64,000 bases of DNA, taken from NCBI GenBank assembly GCA_022651245.1, contig JALCQM010000004.1, forward strand, positions 26,308 through 90,307, in the 5' to 3' direction. Below the pieces are notes generated by a model. That model worked only from the letters and a program-made list of their open reading frames with translations. It made no database searches and had not been told where the DNA came from. Origin of the DNA: Lactobacillus sp. GTDB taxonomy: Bacteria > Bacillota > Bacilli > Lactobacillales > Lactobacillaceae. The position numbers and the translations under genes are program-made. Positions 52,201 through 62,165 of this stretch are shown one piece after another. Numbering within the stretch: the first letter of the stretch is position 1; the number at the start of each line of letters is the position of its first letter.

Positions 52201-52953
52201 ATGACAAGAACCGTATTAGTGACAGGCAGTAGCCGTGGTTTAGGCGAGGAGATCGCGCGACAGTTCGGCGTACAAGGCTACCAGGTGGTCGTGAACTATT
52301 TTCAGCATCCAGAAGCCGCTGAAGCTGTGGTGGCAGCGATCGGTACCAACCACGCCGTCGCGTTGCAGGCCGATGTCCGTGACCGCGCGCAGGTCGATGC
52401 CATGGTGACCGCGGCACAAGAACGTTTTGGCACGATCGATGTCTTGGTGAACAACGCACTGGTCGGCTTCAAGTTCGACCCGACTGTTCAAAAAAAGTTC
52501 GCCCAGCTCACTTGGGCAGACTATCAAGCCCAACTCACCGGCACGCTAGAAGGGGCCTTCAATGTCACGCAAAGCGTGTTGCCACTAATGCAGGCGCAAC
52601 ACGTCGGACGGGTGATCAACATCGGCACCAACCTCTTCCAGAATCCGGTGGTAGCCTACCACGAATACACGACGGCCAAGGCGGCACTGTTAGGCTTTTC
52701 GCGTAACTTAGCTGTGGAGCTTGGCAAAGAAGGCATCACGGTCAATATGGTATCGGGTGGCCTACTAGAAACGACGGATGCCAGCGCTGTCACCACGCCA
52801 GAGGTGTTTGCCATGATCGCGCAAGGCACGCCACTTGGTAAGGTAACCACACCGAAGGATGTTGCTGGCATGGTGACGTATTTGGGTTCCGAGCAGGCCG
52901 GTGGTATCACCGGGCAAAACATCACCGTGGATGGTGGGCTGACGATGAACTAA
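52201..52953 (+). CDS. Short-chain dehydrogenase/reductase (3-oxoacyl-ACP reductase-like)
   Basis: VLVTGSSRGLGEEIARQFG, VLVNNALVG, YHEYTTAKAALLGFSRNLAVELGKEGITVN. Confidence 0.93.
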   Translation: MTRTVLVTGSSRGLGEEIARQFGVQGYQVVVNYFQHPEAAEAVVAAIGTNHAVALQADVRDRAQVDAMVTAAQERFGTIDVLVNNALVGFKFDPTVQKKFAQLTWADYQAQLTGTLEGAFNVTQSVLPLMQAQHVGRVINIGTNLFQNPVVAYHEYTTAKAALLGFSRNLAVELGKEGITVNMVSGGLLETTDASAVTTPEVFAMIAQGTPLGKVTTPKDVAGMVTYLGSEQAGGITGQNITVDGGLTMN

Positions 52954-52958
52954 GTTGT

Positions 52959-52996
52959 AGGGTGGCTGGTTATGCTTAAACCGGTCACCCTTTTTT
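52959..52996 (+). terminator. Terminator
   Basis: AGGGTGgctGGTTatgcttAAACCggtCACCCTTTTTT. Confidence 0.7.
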
Positions 52997-53093
52997 GAGA
53001 GCGAAGTCTGTTGATTTGTGCTAAATCTGCAATATTTTGCAGTATTGCGTAATTTAATTGCCTCAGTTCTCAGCAATATGCTATAAGTATTTT

Positions 53094-53107
53094 AGCAAGC
53101 GCTTACA
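53094..53107. promoter_or_regulatory. Putative cre (CcpA) site
   Basis: AGCAAGCGCTTACA; reverse TGTAAGCGCTTGCT fits TGWAARCGYTWNCW; just downstream of a promoter-like TATAAG. Confidence 0.6.
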
Positions 53108-53185
53108 AAAAAGCTTGCTTTGGGTTGGCTACCCAATAAGTTGGTTTTTTCCGCACGCCACGCATCGTAATAATTTATACGAGAG

Positions 53186-54460
53186 GTGGCAATCGTTATG
53201 CAAAAGACAGATTTGGAGAAGGTTATAGTAAGTCCTGATGAGACTGTTCAATCCAAGCGGCTACCATTACGTGTGCTTCTAAAAAAGATTGGCCCAAGTA
53301 TTATCTTAACTGGTATTGTTTTGGGGCCGGGATCCATCACCACTGCCGCGATGTTAGGCTCTAATTATGGTTATTCGATGTTGTGGCTACTGATCCCGAT
53401 CGCCTTCATGGGAATCGCCTTCATGATGACGACATATCGCGTTACAGTAATGACCGGCATGCCGACTATCGCGGCCATTCGTCATTTTTATGGTAAGTGG
53501 CCTGCGATACTCGTCGGTATTACCACATTCTTATCTTGTTTATTTTTTACTATCGGTAATATTTCCGGTACCGGTGCTGGATTCAATCTGATTTTTGGAA
53601 TAGATTGGCGGCTCGGTGCACTGATTATGATTGTTTTGATGTTGTATTGTTATTTCTCGCATGGTGTTTATGGCAAAATTGAGAAAATCTCCGGAATCTG
53701 CGTCTTGGCGATGATTGTTGCCTTTTATGCGACGCTTGTGGCCACCGGCGGCCCTGACTGGGGTCAAGTTGGTCATGGACTAACCCATTTTGCTGCACCA
53801 AGCGGTAGTCTAGTGGCAGCATTAGGATTCATCGCCACCAGCTGCTCGATTACTGCTAGCATGTATGGGACTTATCTGGGTGGTGAAAAAAAGTGGCGTA
53901 AGGAAGACTATTTCAACGGTGCGATGTTGGCTGACGCGGCTTCACATATTGTTGAAGTCGTCTTGATCAGCGGAGCAATCGTCTTAGTTGGGGCGATTGT
54001 ATTACACCCCACTATGGCTAAAATTACCAATAGCGCTGATTTGGCGCGTTTGATTCAGCCAATCATGGGCAATGCTGCTAATATCGTAATGGGGATTGCC
54101 TTGTTAGGTGCTGGCTTTGCCGCATTGTTAGGCAATACTCAGCGCGGGATGGTGTTTTTAAACGCTGGATTTGGTAAGGCGACTGGACTTGAAACGCGCA
54201 GTATTCGCTATGGAAGCTTGGCCATTTTAGCTAGTGCAGCAGTAGTCGCTTTCTTGTATGGAGGTTCGCCAGTACAGTTAATTTTTATTGCTAATGTTGC
54301 GACGTCAATTTCAACACCAGTGGCAGGATTATTCATCTGTCTATTGATTTTTCGCAAGGAAGTCAACCAAGATCAAGGCTATCGTCCGCCACGCTTGTTG
54401 CAAGTCGCGATGGTCGTCAGTTACCTATTTAATTTAGTCTTAATCCTATTCGCGTTCTAA
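53186..54460 (+). CDS. NRAMP-superfamily-like transporter lacking canonical DPGN
   Basis: ~11 TM; SIILTGIVLGPGSITTAAMLGSNYGYSMLW in place of DPGN; conserved family architecture. Confidence 0.75.
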   Translation: MAIVMQKTDLEKVIVSPDETVQSKRLPLRVLLKKIGPSIILTGIVLGPGSITTAAMLGSNYGYSMLWLLIPIAFMGIAFMMTTYRVTVMTGMPTIAAIRHFYGKWPAILVGITTFLSCLFFTIGNISGTGAGFNLIFGIDWRLGALIMIVLMLYCYFSHGVYGKIEKISGICVLAMIVAFYATLVATGGPDWGQVGHGLTHFAAPSGSLVAALGFIATSCSITASMYGTYLGGEKKWRKEDYFNGAMLADAASHIVEVVLISGAIVLVGAIVLHPTMAKITNSADLARLIQPIMGNAANIVMGIALLGAGFAALLGNTQRGMVFLNAGFGKATGLETRSIRYGSLAILASAAVVAFLYGGSPVQLIFIANVATSISTPVAGLFICLLIFRKEVNQDQGYRPPRLLQVAMVVSYLFNLVLILFAF

Positions 54461-54738
54461 GTGTAATACCAGAGCTTTGCAGCCCACAACAAGGTACCGT
54501 CGCCCACGATTTGTACGATGAATCGTGATGCGGCGGTATTTGGGTTACTGGGGAAGATCGTGTCTATTGTCCTCTGCAATGGTTTGCAGAAATATGATTG
54601 AAAATTAGTAAAACAACAATTTTATGTGGGAATAGCGCATGGTGTTGTATGCGCTTTCTCGAGATGATATAACTTACTCATCGAGAGGGTGTCAGCGCGC
54701 GCACCATATCGAATCAATAATTAAAGGAGCAATCTAAA

Positions 54739-55686
54739 ATGAGCAAAACAAAAACTTTCAATACTATCTTCCCAGCAATTTCGGTACCTTTTAACACTGA
54801 TGAGACCATTAATGAACCGTTATTGCGAAAGTACGTGCGCTGGTTAGCGAGTTTTGATGAGATTCAAGGATTAGTTGCTAATGGTCATACGGGTGAAGTT
54901 ACTGGCCTCACCCGCGCTGAACGCAAACGCGTGGTGGAAGTTTGTGCGGATGAGGTTGGTGATCAATTAACGATTGTTTCTGGGATTAATTGTGAGAACA
55001 CTAATGGCGCCATTGCAATGGCGCGAGATGCGAAAGAAGCTGGGGCGGATGCGATTCTGTTGATGCCACCTCACATGTGGTTACGTTTCGGCATGAATCC
55101 TGACGCCCCCTTCCAGTTCGTTAAGGATGTCGCAGATGGGGCGGATATCGACATCATTATTCATTTATATCCTGCAACTTCTAAGGCTTTTTATCCGGTC
55201 GAAACCTTGGAAAAAATGTATAACGAAATCGAGCATGTCAAATGCATTAAGATGGGAACTCGAGTGACTGCTATCTACGAGCATGATATTCGCTATTTAC
55301 GCGCACATTGCCCCGGGATTTCACTGATTACTTGCCATGACGAAACCTTATGTACCTCTTGGTTCCCAAAAATGGATGGTGCACTCATTGGTTTTGCCGG
55401 ATGCGTACCTGAGATCATCACCGCGGCATGGAAAGATTACAAGGCTAACGCGCCGATCAATACCTTACGTGCGCATGCTGATAAAATATATTATATTTCT
55501 CAAGCGATTTACGGTGGGGGTCAACCGTCTGGTGAAGCCCATGCTCGTCTGAAAGAAGCTTTGGTTCAACGTGGTATCTTTGACAATGGGCTGATGCGAA
55601 AGCCGGTACTGCCTTTGGATCAAGCACAAAAAGACTGGATCAAGGCCGGCCTTGATAAGAGCGGTGTCGGTCAAGTTAACTTGTAA
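54739..55686 (+). CDS. DapA-family aldolase/lyase (dihydrodipicolinate synthase-like)
   Basis: LVANGHTGEVTGLTRAERKRVVEV, VKCIKMGTR (Schiff-base Lys context). Confidence 0.9.
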   Translation: MSKTKTFNTIFPAISVPFNTDETINEPLLRKYVRWLASFDEIQGLVANGHTGEVTGLTRAERKRVVEVCADEVGDQLTIVSGINCENTNGAIAMARDAKEAGADAILLMPPHMWLRFGMNPDAPFQFVKDVADGADIDIIIHLYPATSKAFYPVETLEKMYNEIEHVKCIKMGTRVTAIYEHDIRYLRAHCPGISLITCHDETLCTSWFPKMDGALIGFAGCVPEIITAAWKDYKANAPINTLRAHADKIYYISQAIYGGGQPSGEAHARLKEALVQRGIFDNGLMRKPVLPLDQAQKDWIKAGLDKSGVGQVNL

Positions 55687-55826
55687 GTACGTGGTGTGCG
55701 AGTGACCAACTTATCTCAGCCATTTCGAGCAGAGGATAAAACCTCTGTTTTTATGTTTGTATGGTAGTGAATGCGCTTCCTCTGGGTGCTATAATAACGA
55801 CAAACGATTGTAGAAAGGTGACTATT

Positions 55827-56825
55827 ATGGCAACTCTCAAGGACGTGGCAGCTATGGCGAGTGTTGATGTCAGCACAGTTTCACGTGCACTTAACAATAA
55901 AGCCTATGTGCATCCGGATACTAAGAGACGCATTATGAAAGCAGTCAAAGCGCTGGGGTATTCGCCAAACCTCGTTGCCAAGAGCTTGCGCCAGGGTAAG
56001 CGTAAAACCATTGGGGTTGTGGTCCCTAGTATCAACATTTCAATCTTTGGCGAAATCGTTCAAGGTATGGAAGAACAGGCCCGCCGTGATGGATACAGTA
56101 TTTTGATCAGCAATACAATGGACGATCCTGTTGTTGAGCGCGATTGTTTGCAACGGATGCGTACGGGGTTAGTCGATGGGATCGTCATCGCTGCAACTGG
56201 TCAAAACACACGATTGTTAGCTGATATTGCTTCGGAAAATATTACTGTTATTCAAGTTGTGCGTAGTATCAGTCATCAATTTGATTGCGTGGTTGCTGAC
56301 TATTATCGTTGTGGCTACGAGGCAACGGCCTATCTAATTAAGTGTGGCTGTCGACACATTGGATTAATTAACGGTCGTAGCGATATGCAACCTTATCAGG
56401 AACGTTATCAAGGATATAAAAAGGCTGTCGCCAAAGCGGGTTTACTAGAGCATGTGATTGAGGCTTCAAAAGATGGTAGTCAATACTTTGAAGACGGTTA
56501 TCAATCCACGCGTGAGTTACTACATGCTGTGCCGGCCCTTGATGCCATAATGGTTGCTACTGACTTACAAGGGCTTGGTGCAATTCGAGCAATCAAGAAG
56601 GCGGGTCTAACGACACCTGAAAATATCCGGGTAATTAGCCTTACCGGCCATCCTATTGGGGCGACATTGGAAACCGCAATGACATCAATGCAGGTTCCGT
56701 CGCGTGAAATGGGTGAGTGTACCACAAAGTTGATGATTGAGCGTATTGAGAACGGTGACCATACTTCAGTACGACATCAACAGATTGTTTTTGATACCAT
56801 GTTGATTTCGCGCGAAACGACATGA
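55827..56825 (+). CDS. LacI-family transcriptional regulator
   Basis: MATLKDVAAMASVDVSTVSRALNNKAYVHPDTKRRIMKAVKALGYSPNLVAKSLRQGKRKTIGVVVPS. Confidence 0.96.
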   Translation: MATLKDVAAMASVDVSTVSRALNNKAYVHPDTKRRIMKAVKALGYSPNLVAKSLRQGKRKTIGVVVPSINISIFGEIVQGMEEQARRDGYSILISNTMDDPVVERDCLQRMRTGLVDGIVIAATGQNTRLLADIASENITVIQVVRSISHQFDCVVADYYRCGYEATAYLIKCGCRHIGLINGRSDMQPYQERYQGYKKAVAKAGLLEHVIEASKDGSQYFEDGYQSTRELLHAVPALDAIMVATDLQGLGAIRAIKKAGLTTPENIRVISLTGHPIGATLETAMTSMQVPSREMGECTTKLMIERIENGDHTSVRHQQIVFDTMLISRETT

Positions 56826-56952
56826 GGTGGGCCGTATAAGGCCAAACTGATACGTAAAGAAGACGATCACGTTTGTGGTCGTCTTCTTGCTGTAAACGGT
56901 ACGAGATATTCCGTGCCTTGATATTTGATTCCGTTGAATCCGGTCGTCCCGA

Positions 56953-57327
56953 TCACGCCGGCCGGGCTTGTCTGGTGCCAAAGTCTTCAGGCCATAAGAC
57001 CAAATTGGTGTCTTCTGGATCGATTGCCACCGCAGCCAGCGTTGGTAGCTGGGTGCAAAGTTGCGTCCACTGCGGGCGGGTAACCGGGAGGTAGTGCGCG
57101 CTCCCGGCGGCGGTGAGTTTGGTGTCGTCTGTGTATAGGGGTAAGTAGTGGCGTTCATCGAGTCCGGTCAGCATCATGATTTCTAACTTGCCTGTATCGT
57201 CGTAACGTACGGGTAGCAACAAGACTTGGGTTTGCAGTTGGGTCATCAAGGCTTGGATTTTGGTGTCTGTCGGGTCTGCAGCAGTTGCGGTCAAAATTGC
57301 CATGAATTCGTTATGTGTGATAGTCAT
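56953..57327 (-). CDS. SseB-like N-terminal domain protein
   Basis: MTITHNEFMAILTATAADPTDTKIQALMTQLQTQVLLLPVRYDDTGKLEIMMLTGLDERHYLPLYTD. Confidence 0.6.
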   Translation of the reverse strand: MTITHNEFMAILTATAADPTDTKIQALMTQLQTQVLLLPVRYDDTGKLEIMMLTGLDERHYLPLYTDDTKLTAAGSAHYLPVTRPQWTQLCTQLPTLAAVAIDPEDTNLVLWPEDFGTRQARPA

Positions 57328-57602
57328 TAGGCATCCCTCCATGTTTGGGTAACGAGTTAATAAACCTAGATTAGGCAGTTTGGCTTAAAGCAACCCTAAA
57401 TCGGCGTGATGTTTTTGTGACGATTTTTAGCGCAAAAACTATAATCTGCTTGTGAGCGGACGTAGAATGACATTTAATGCACGCGATTTTTTGAGGTGGG
57501 CTCAGCGCAGCCACGCGCTTCAAGGCAGGTTCTCAGTCCGAGACATTGTGTCAGCAAGTCTAAAGAATTTTTGGTAAACTAGGACAATACGGAGGAATAG
57601 TG

Positions 57603-58040
57603 ATGAATAAAAATCAACAAAAATTTGCACGCTATGCGCAATTGATCAACCAGATCGTGACGGACACTGAGGCGGAACAAGACGAGATGAGCCCGAAGTT
57701 CGAAGCCTTGAAAGCGGCCGAAGAAGCGGGGACGATCGCTGATTTTGACGCGGAAGCCTATGCGACGACCAAGACGCTGTTTGCGGCAGGCACGGCACAT
57801 TATCAGAAGATGCTCGAACAACTAGAGGCGGCGCAAGCACCGGCGCGCTTATTGGGCAACCACAAATTACTGACGGGGGCCTTTCGCGACTTCACGTTAG
57901 GCTGCGAGGCGATGCTGGCAAGTTTGCACGAGACCCCGGCAGATTTCGATGCGACCGCTTTTGATGCCGCCGAGGCCACTCAAGATGCCGCGACGACCAA
58001 GTTGATGAAACATATCCAAAAGATTACGGCGATGGGCTGA
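57603..58040 (+). CDS. Hypothetical protein
   Basis: 146 aa ORF with RBS cggagg. Confidence 0.65.
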   Translation: MNKNQQKFARYAQLINQIVTDTEAEQDEMSPKFEALKAAEEAGTIADFDAEAYATTKTLFAAGTAHYQKMLEQLEAAQAPARLLGNHKLLTGAFRDFTLGCEAMLASLHETPADFDATAFDAAEATQDAATTKLMKHIQKITAMG

Positions 58041-58050
58041 GGGGCGCAAA

Positions 58051-59046
58051 ATGAAACGTATGCTGGCATTGATTGCCATTTTAGTGGCATTTTTGGCGGT
58101 GGCATTCGTGACCACAGCCAAACCATCGAGTCAAAAAGCAGGCACCCCAACTGTCGGGATCTTGCAGTTGACCACCCATCCGGCCTTAGATGCGATCCAT
58201 AAGGGGATCATCAAGGGGATGAAAGATCACGGCTACACGGTGGGCAAAAACGTTAAAGTCGACTTCCAAAATGCGGAAGGTGACCAAAGTAATTTGAAGA
58301 CGATGTCCGAACGCTTCGCGAATGAAAATGCCGCGGTGATGGTCGGCATCGCCACACCGTCAGCGCAAGCCTTGGCGGATGTGACGACCAAGACGCCGAT
58401 CATCTTGGGGGCGATCACAGACCCTAAAGGCGCCAAACTGGTCAAAGATAACCAACATCCAGGCGGTAATATCACCGGGGTCTCAGATCAAGCCCCAATC
58501 CAGGCCCAGCTCGACTTGATCCACCAGTTGTTGCCGCAGGCGAAGACGTTAGGCGTGATCTCGACATCAAGCGATGATTCGGCGCAGACACAGGCGAAAA
58601 TGGTCGGTGAAATGGCGCCAAAATCTGGCTTCACCGTCAAACAGTTCACGATCAGTTCGACGAATGATTTGAACCAAGTGGCAGGGCAAATGGTGACCCA
58701 AGTCGATGCGGTCTTCGTACCGACAGATAATACGATCGCCAGTGCGATGCAAACGTTGGTCCAAGTTGCGGATACAAAGAAGATCCCGATTTTCCCGACG
58801 GTGGACACGATGGTCAAACAAGGTGGGGTCGCGACGATCGGTTTAGATCAGTTTGAGCTGGGGGTTGAAACTGGCAAAATGGTCGCGAATGTCTTGAGTG
58901 GCAAGTCGAAACCGGCCACAACGCCGATTCATTTTGAGAAAACTGGGAAGCTGATCATTAACGTCAAGCAAGCGCAAAAACTCGGCATCACGGTGCCGGC
59001 AAGCCTGATACAAAAGGCACAAAAGACTGGGGAGGTGTTCCAATGA
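58051..59046 (+). CDS. ABC transporter substrate-binding protein (TrpX-like)
   Basis: VGILQLTTHPALDAIHKGIIKGMKDHGYTVGKNVKVDFQNAEGDQSNLKTMSERF. Confidence 0.92.
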   Translation: MKRMLALIAILVAFLAVAFVTTAKPSSQKAGTPTVGILQLTTHPALDAIHKGIIKGMKDHGYTVGKNVKVDFQNAEGDQSNLKTMSERFANENAAVMVGIATPSAQALADVTTKTPIILGAITDPKGAKLVKDNQHPGGNITGVSDQAPIQAQLDLIHQLLPQAKTLGVISTSSDDSAQTQAKMVGEMAPKSGFTVKQFTISSTNDLNQVAGQMVTQVDAVFVPTDNTIASAMQTLVQVADTKKIPIFPTVDTMVKQGGVATIGLDQFELGVETGKMVANVLSGKSKPATTPIHFEKTGKLIINVKQAQKLGITVPASLIQKAQKTGEVFQ

Positions 59047-59942
59047 GCTTAGGGGTATCTGCGATCGGCCAAGGGTTGTTATACGGACTAGTCGGCGTCG
59101 GGTTATTTTTGACCTTCCGGATCTTAGACTTTCCTGATATGACCGTTGAAGGCACATTTCCGTTCGGGGCGGCCGTAGCGGTGGCCGCGATCACACACGG
59201 CATTCACCCGCTTCTGGCGACGTTGTTAGCGATGGTGGCGGGCATGCTGTCGGGGCTGGTGACAGGTTTATTGACCACCAAAGGCCACATTCCAGTCTTG
59301 CTAGCGGGCATCTTGGTGATGACCGGGCTGTTCTCGATCAATCTCAGGGTGATGGGGCGGGCGAACCTCAGCTTGTTGAACCAGCCGAACCTGTTTAACG
59401 CCCACTGGTTAAAAGCTTTGCCACCGTATTTTGATTCCGTGGTGGTCGGGGCACTCGTTGCCATCGTGGTGGTGGCGCTGTTGATCTTGTTTTTGAATAC
59501 GCAGATCGGCCAAGCCTTCATTGCTGCCGGGGATAACCCGACGATGGCGCGTAGCCTAGGAATCGATCCAGACCGGCAGATGCTGCTGGGACTGGTGGTC
59601 GGTAACGGTTTGATCGGCTTGTCAGGCGGCTTACTCGCGCAAAACAACGGGTATGCCGACGTCAACATGGGGATCGGGGTCATTGTGATTGGCTTAGCGG
59701 CGATCATCATCGGTGAAGTCGTGTTCGGTGAATTGACCCTCAGCCAGCGGCTTGTGGCCGTTGTGCTCGGGAGCATTTTGTACCGCTTCGTGTTATTGGT
59801 GGTCTTAAAGCTCGGCTTCAACGCCAATGACTTGAAAGTGATCTCGTCTGTGGTCTTGGCTTTGGCCATCATGGTGCCGCAGATCGATCACCGCCTGCGC
59901 ATTCGGCGGACTTTGCAAAATGGGGTGACGCTAGATGACTGA
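59043..59942 (+). CDS. ABC transporter permease (TrpY-like)
   Basis: Multi-TM; LTFRILDFPDMTVEGTFPFGAAVAVAAI; GDNPTMARSLGI. Confidence 0.92.
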   Translation: MSLGVSAIGQGLLYGLVGVGLFLTFRILDFPDMTVEGTFPFGAAVAVAAITHGIHPLLATLLAMVAGMLSGLVTGLLTTKGHIPVLLAGILVMTGLFSINLRVMGRANLSLLNQPNLFNAHWLKALPPYFDSVVVGALVAIVVVALLILFLNTQIGQAFIAAGDNPTMARSLGIDPDRQMLLGLVVGNGLIGLSGGLLAQNNGYADVNMGIGVIVIGLAAIIIGEVVFGELTLSQRLVAVVLGSILYRFVLLVVLKLGFNANDLKVISSVVLALAIMVPQIDHRLRIRRTLQNGVTLDD

Positions 59943-60690
59943 ACAATTAACGTTAACGCACGTCGCGGTCAATGTTGCGGTTGATACGCACGTCAAGCCA
60001 TTGCTGCGAGACATCGACTTGAGCCTAGCGCCAGGAGATTACGTCTGCGTTTTGGGGACGAACGGGGCCGGCAAGTCGACGCTGTTCAATGCAATCACCG
60101 GCGATATTCCTTTAGCTGCAGGGAACATCACCTTGGCTGGCCATAATATTTCCCATGATAAGCCGGAAAAACGGGCGCGGCTGATCGCGCGCGTTTTCCA
60201 GGATCCCAAAATGGGGACGGCGCCGCGAATGAGCGTCGCGGAAAACTTGGCTTTAGCTTCACGTCGCGGTCAGCGGCTTACGTTAGGCTCCCGTCAGTTG
60301 CGGCAACAGATGCCTGAATTTGCTCGCTTAGCCGCACAAACGGGCAACGGCCTAGAAGACGCGTTAAACAAGCCGACCGAACAGCTTTCTGGAGGACAGC
60401 GGCAGGCGCTGAGCTTGTTGATGGCCACCTTGAAGCGGCCTGAGCTCTTGCTTTTGGATGAGCACACCGCCGCACTGGATCCAAAAACGAGTGAATCGAT
60501 CATGGCTGTAACGGATAAGCTGGTCACGCAAGAACACCTGACTTGCATGATGATCACGCATCACCTCGAAGATGCCTTGCAATACGGGAACCGGTTGATC
60601 ATCTTGTCTGCAGGTAAGATCGTTGCCGATTACGACACTGCCGCAAAGCAAAAACTCACCGCAGCAGACCTACTGGAGTACTTCGGCTAA
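59935..60690 (+). CDS. ABC transporter ATP-binding protein (TrpZ-like)
   Basis: Walker A GTNGAGKSTLF, signature LSGGQRQALSLL, Walker B LLLLDEHTAAL. Confidence 0.95.
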   Translation: MTEQLTLTHVAVNVAVDTHVKPLLRDIDLSLAPGDYVCVLGTNGAGKSTLFNAITGDIPLAAGNITLAGHNISHDKPEKRARLIARVFQDPKMGTAPRMSVAENLALASRRGQRLTLGSRQLRQQMPEFARLAAQTGNGLEDALNKPTEQLSGGQRQALSLLMATLKRPELLLLDEHTAALDPKTSESIMAVTDKLVTQEHLTCMMITHHLEDALQYGNRLIILSAGKIVADYDTAAKQKLTAADLLEYFG

Positions 60691-60691
60691 A

Positions 60692-61057
60692 ACAGAGCGG
60701 CGCAAAGCGGTTTTAGGGGTGTGGGTAAGAGAGTCTGGTCGTTGTGCGGCGAAGCCGTGCAGCGGCCGGGATCACTTACCCACGACCCCGTTGCTTTGCA
60801 GAGCTCGACTAAGAAACAGAGCGGCGCACCACGGTTATGGGTGACGGGCTAACAGGGCATGGTGGTGTGGGGCGTCAGCGACACGCCGCCGCGACCGGTT
60901 AGAACGTTCACCCATGTGGTGGAGAACTCGACTAAGAAACAGAGCGGCGCACCACGGTTATGGGTGACGGGCTAACAGGGCATGGTGGTGTGGGGCGTCA
61001 GCGACACGCCGCCGAGACCGGTTAGAACGCACACCCATGTGGTGGAGAGCTCGACTA
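60692..61057. repeat. Three tandem ~123-bp imperfect palindromic repeats
   Basis: Units begin ACAGAGCGGCGCA at 60692, 60816, 60939 and end GA(G/A)CTCGACTA(A)G; units 2 and 3 nearly identical. Confidence 0.85.
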
Positions 61058-61158
61058 GAGCGGCACGTGTCGTACTCCATGCCAACGCAACCAATTCAGC
61101 ACACAAAGAAGAGGGCAAGCCGAACACTGGCTTACCCTCTTGTCTCGTGGAGGCAAAA

Positions 61159-61608
61159 ATGACAAATCAAGAATTACAACAGTTAGTGGAAGAAGTCTCG
61201 GTGGCATCATTTCACCGCCCGTTTGAAAATCACGCCACATTCAACGCACGACTACGAACGACAGGAGGCCGTTTTCTCTTGAAGACCCAGGCGTTGGATT
61301 TTAATCCCCACTTGTTTGAAGCGGTGTCGCGGGCAGAACAAGTCGGCGTGATCAAGCATGAATTGTGTCATTATCACTTATATCGCCAGCATCTTGGCTA
61401 CCAACATCGCGATGCCGACTTTAAGCGCCTGCTAGCTTCTGTTGGCGGGTCGCGGTTTGCGCCAGCGTTGCCACGGCAGGCGAAGTACGTGTACCAATGC
61501 CAAACGTGTGGCCAACAATATCCGCGCCAGCGGCAATTGAACGTGCGCCGTTACGCTTGCGGCCGCTGTGGTGGGAAGTTACGCTTGGTGCCGCAAAGGA
61601 CGCGTTAA
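61159..61608 (+). CDS. SprT-like metal-binding protein
   Basis: VIKHELCHYHLYRQHLGYQHRDADFKRLL (HExxH) and C-terminal zinc ribbon YQCQTCGQQYPR...YACGRCGGKL. Confidence 0.93.
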   Translation: MTNQELQQLVEEVSVASFHRPFENHATFNARLRTTGGRFLLKTQALDFNPHLFEAVSRAEQVGVIKHELCHYHLYRQHLGYQHRDADFKRLLASVGGSRFAPALPRQAKYVYQCQTCGQQYPRQRQLNVRRYACGRCGGKLRLVPQRTR

Positions 61609-62055
61609 AGTTAGCTGTTGTGGGGTGAAGCCGGCCTGGTGGTAGAATTGACGTGCTGATGTGTCTGCCGCCAGTACGTTGAGCTGCACGAATTCGCACT
61701 CATGGGCGGCCGCCCAGGCATCGACGCCTTGCATCAAGGCTTGACCATGTCCCTGGTGGCGATAGTCAGGGAGAAGGTATAAGTCCACGCACAAGGCGAA
61801 GCGATGCGGGACCGCTTCTGGTTCAGTGCCTGTGGTGGCAGCGACGACGAGTGCAAAGCCGAGCACTTGGGAGGCTTTAGTGGCCACTAAAACGGTGCTT
61901 TGCTCGTCTAAAATATAGTCGTAGAAGTCATCGGCGTTATCTTGGCGGCGGGGTTGGATCACGGTCGGGGCCAAAGCGGCCATTTCCACGGTCAATTGGC
62001 GGTATAATTCTGCGATTCGTGGGGCTTCTGCAGGGGTTGCGGGTCTGATGGACAT
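61579..62055 (-). CDS. GNAT family N-acetyltransferase
   Basis: CVDLYLLPDYRHQGHGQALMQGVDAWAAAHECEFVQLNVLAADTSARQFYHQAGF. Confidence 0.92.
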   Translation of the reverse strand: MSIRPATPAEAPRIAELYRQLTVEMAALAPTVIQPRRQDNADDFYDYILDEQSTVLVATKASQVLGFALVVAATTGTEPEAVPHRFALCVDLYLLPDYRHQGHGQALMQGVDAWAAAHECEFVQLNVLAADTSARQFYHQAGFTPQQLTLTRPLRHQA

Positions 62056-62165
62056 GTTATCACTTCCTTTTGACGTATAAGCTTATTGTAGCAGTAAAAT
62101 TAAGAAAAGCGATTGACGTACCCCGCCATGGCTGGTATAGTATTTCTTGTGCTTGATAACGACAT

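Noticed and set aside
56857-56888. Long hairpin AAGAAGACGATCAC/GTGGTCGTCTTCTT as something special
   Set aside because: Most simply the convergent terminator region between lacI and the SseB-like gene
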